Of a stretch of 7,543 bases of DNA, positions 6,340 to 7,543 are shown one piece after another; position 1 is the stretch's first letter, and every line of letters starts with the position of its first letter. The notes beneath the pieces are model-generated. The model was not told the DNA's origin. It did no database searches and worked only from the letters and a program-made list of their open reading frames with translations. Source of the DNA: Xanthobacteraceae bacterium (GTDB taxonomy: Bacteria; Pseudomonadota; Alphaproteobacteria; Rhizobiales; Xanthobacteraceae); the NCBI GenBank assembly GCA_030648135.1, contig JAUSIF010000375.1, forward strand, positions 1-7,543, read 5' to 3'. Both the position numbers and the translations under genes were made by a program.

Positions 6340-7005
6340 ATGAGTATGCCGAGTTGGATTCATTTGGCGGATATCTTCGGATTCATCGGAGCAATATTCT
6401 ATATTGGCACCTACGCGATGAAAACAATGGTGCCTTTGCGCATCTTCGGCATTGCAAGTAATTTTTTCTTTCTCATTTACGGACTTCTGAATGCCTCCTA
6501 TCCCACTTTTTTTCTGTACTCGATCCTGCTGCCGCTCAATACGGTCCGGCTTGTTCAGATGCTGCAACTCATCAAGCGGGTGGAGTCGGCCGTTGCCGGC
6601 GACCTGTCGATGGATTGGCTGAAGCCGTTCATGAGCAAACGTTCCTGCCAACAAGGAGAAATTCTCTTTCGCAAGGGCGATCAGGCGCACGAAATGTTCT
6701 ATACGGTGACCGGGAGCTTCTTGTTGATCGAATCCGGCATCAAGATCCCGCACGGACACGTCGTCGGCGAACTCGGCCTGCTCGCGCCGGACAACCGGCG
6801 CACGCAGAGCCTCGAATGCGTCGAAGCCGGAGAGATACTCACCATCAGCTACGAGAAGGTGAAGGAGCTCTATTTCCAGAACCCGAGCTTCGGCTTCTTT
6901 TTCTTGCGGCTGACCAGCGGCCGGCTCATGCAGAACATCGCCAATCTCGAAAATGAACTGGCCAAACGGAGACAGGCTCAAGGCCCCGCTCCCGCCCACC
7001 GATAA
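6340..7005 (+). CDS. Three-helix membrane protein with C-terminal cyclic-nucleotide-binding domain
   Basis: 221-residue inner-membrane protein. Three hydrophobic helices lie at about 7-27, 33-52 and 54-75. A cytoplasmic CRP-like binding domain spans about 92-205: a start at LKPFMSKRSCQQGEILFRKGD, the strands MFYTVTGSFLLIES, and the phosphate-binding cassette VGELGLLAPDNRRTQS. Its E144 and R154-T155 are spaced exactly as Glu72 and Arg82-Ser83 of E. coli CRP, so nucleotide binding is expected. Nothing follows but a helical, basic tail, so there is no helix-turn-helix or enzyme output. The layout recalls eukaryotic Popeye proteins (three helices then a nucleotide-binding fold), though the Popeye signature motifs are absent. 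It is transcribed away from the cyclase, 198 bp apart, and is a natural reader of its product; this link is inference. Confidence 0.85.
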   Translation: MSMPSWIHLADIFGFIGAIFYIGTYAMKTMVPLRIFGIASNFFFLIYGLLNASYPTFFLYSILLPLNTVRLVQMLQLIKRVESAVAGDLSMDWLKPFMSKRSCQQGEILFRKGDQAHEMFYTVTGSFLLIESGIKIPHGHVVGELGLLAPDNRRTQSLECVEAGEILTISYEKVKELYFQNPSFGFFFLRLTSGRLMQNIANLENELAKRRQAQGPAPAHR

Positions 7006-7070
7006 AGCTTCGAGGATCGGTTGGAGCCGAGACATGCGAGCGCCGGCCCGGCGGCGGCCATGCGCGCCGG

Positions 7071-7543
7071 TCAGAACTTGACCCGATCGGCGCCCTTGAG
7101 GCCCAGGATCGCGCGCGCCTCCTTGGGCGTCGCGGCCTCGAAACCCAGTTCCTCGATGACGCGCTTGATCTTCGCAACCTGCTCGGCGTTGCTTTTGGCG
7201 AGCGTGCCGCGGCCGATATAGAGGCTGTCCTCCAGCCCGACGCGGACATTGCCGCCCATCATCACGGCCTGGGTCGCGAACGGCATCTGGTGCCGGCCGG
7301 CGCCCAGCACCGACCAGCGATAATCGTCGCCGAACAGCCGGTCGGCGGTACCTTTCATGAACATGAGATTTTCCATGTCCGGCCCGATGCCGCCGAGAAT
7401 GCCGAAGATCAATTGCAGGAATACCGGCGGCTTGAAGAATCCGCGATCGATGCAGTGCGCGAGGTTATAGAGGTGGCCGGTGTCGTAGCATTCGTGCTCG
7501 AACTTGACGCCGTGGCCCTCGCCCAGGAGCTTCGCGATCTTTT
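7071..7543 (-). CDS. BKACE family beta-keto acid cleavage enzyme (DUF849), C-terminal 156 residues
   Basis: The 5' end lies beyond the right edge; the frame is open from the edge to the TGA at 7071-7073. BKACE enzymes (type member Kce, 3-keto-5-aminohexanoate cleavage enzyme) are Zn-dependent TIM barrels that condense a beta-keto acid with acetyl-CoA, giving acetoacetate and a new CoA ester. Visible family features are FEHECYDTGHL near the edge, LGAGRHQMPFATQAVMMGG, and GNVRVGLEDSLYIGRG, which holds the equivalents of Kce R226, E230 (zinc ligand) and D231. The end ATPKEARAILGLKGADRVKF is also typical. The two zinc-binding histidines lie in the missing half. It converges with the nucleotide-binding gene across a 65-bp GC-rich gap with no clear terminator. 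Substrate cannot be told from this part. Confidence 0.92.
   Translation of the reverse strand, partial: KIAKLLGEGHGVKFEHECYDTGHLYNLAHCIDRGFFKPPVFLQLIFGILGGIGPDMENLMFMKGTADRLFGDDYRWSVLGAGRHQMPFATQAVMMGGNVRVGLEDSLYIGRGTLAKSNAEQVAKIKRVIEELGFEAATPKEARAILGLKGADRVKF

Noticed and set aside
6169..7035. Minus-strand open frame of 288 codons antisense to the nucleotide-binding protein
   Set aside because: The plus strand has membrane helices and a canonical phosphate-binding cassette; the antisense product has no recognisable features.

Overview
The window looks like part of an alphaproteobacterial chromosome, probably near Bradyrhizobium/Rhodopseudomonas. This is inferred from the high GC, the GC-rich third codon positions and the style of the acyl-CoA, CHASE2 and BKACE proteins; no marker gene is present. 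Seven protein-coding loci are supported. There are no RNA genes, insertion sequences or CRISPR arrays.

Layout. (1) 1-948, minus: N-terminal part of a FadB/FadJ-type enoyl-CoA hydratase/3-hydroxyacyl-CoA dehydrogenase, cut by the left edge and broken by a one-base deletion near 737/738. (2) 1154-1879, minus: a secreted FecR-domain protein. (3) 1880-2206: a divergent intergenic region with two exact palindromes. (4) 2207-3391, plus: a secreted TPR plus outer-membrane beta-barrel protein. (5) 3460-3852, minus: a small DUF3307 membrane protein with a GTG start. (6) 3925-6141, minus: a CHASE2-sensor class III nucleotide cyclase. (7) 6340-7005, plus and divergent from the cyclase: a three-helix membrane protein ending in a cyclic-nucleotide-binding domain. 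(8) 7071-7543, minus: C-terminal part of a beta-keto acid cleavage enzyme (BKACE, DUF849), cut by the right edge.

The middle of the window (about 1.15-7.0 kb) reads as an envelope-signalling island set between two carbon-catabolism genes. The cyclase has a periplasmic CHASE2 sensor and an intact catalytic core. Its divergent neighbour keeps the phosphate-binding Glu and Arg of a CRP-like pocket but has no DNA-binding domain, so it could be a membrane-bound reader of the cyclase product. The FecR protein and TPR barrel would supply periplasmic and outer-membrane parts. DUF3307 probably shares a transcript with the cyclase. The individual families are known; that they act as one system is inference from adjacency and domain logic.
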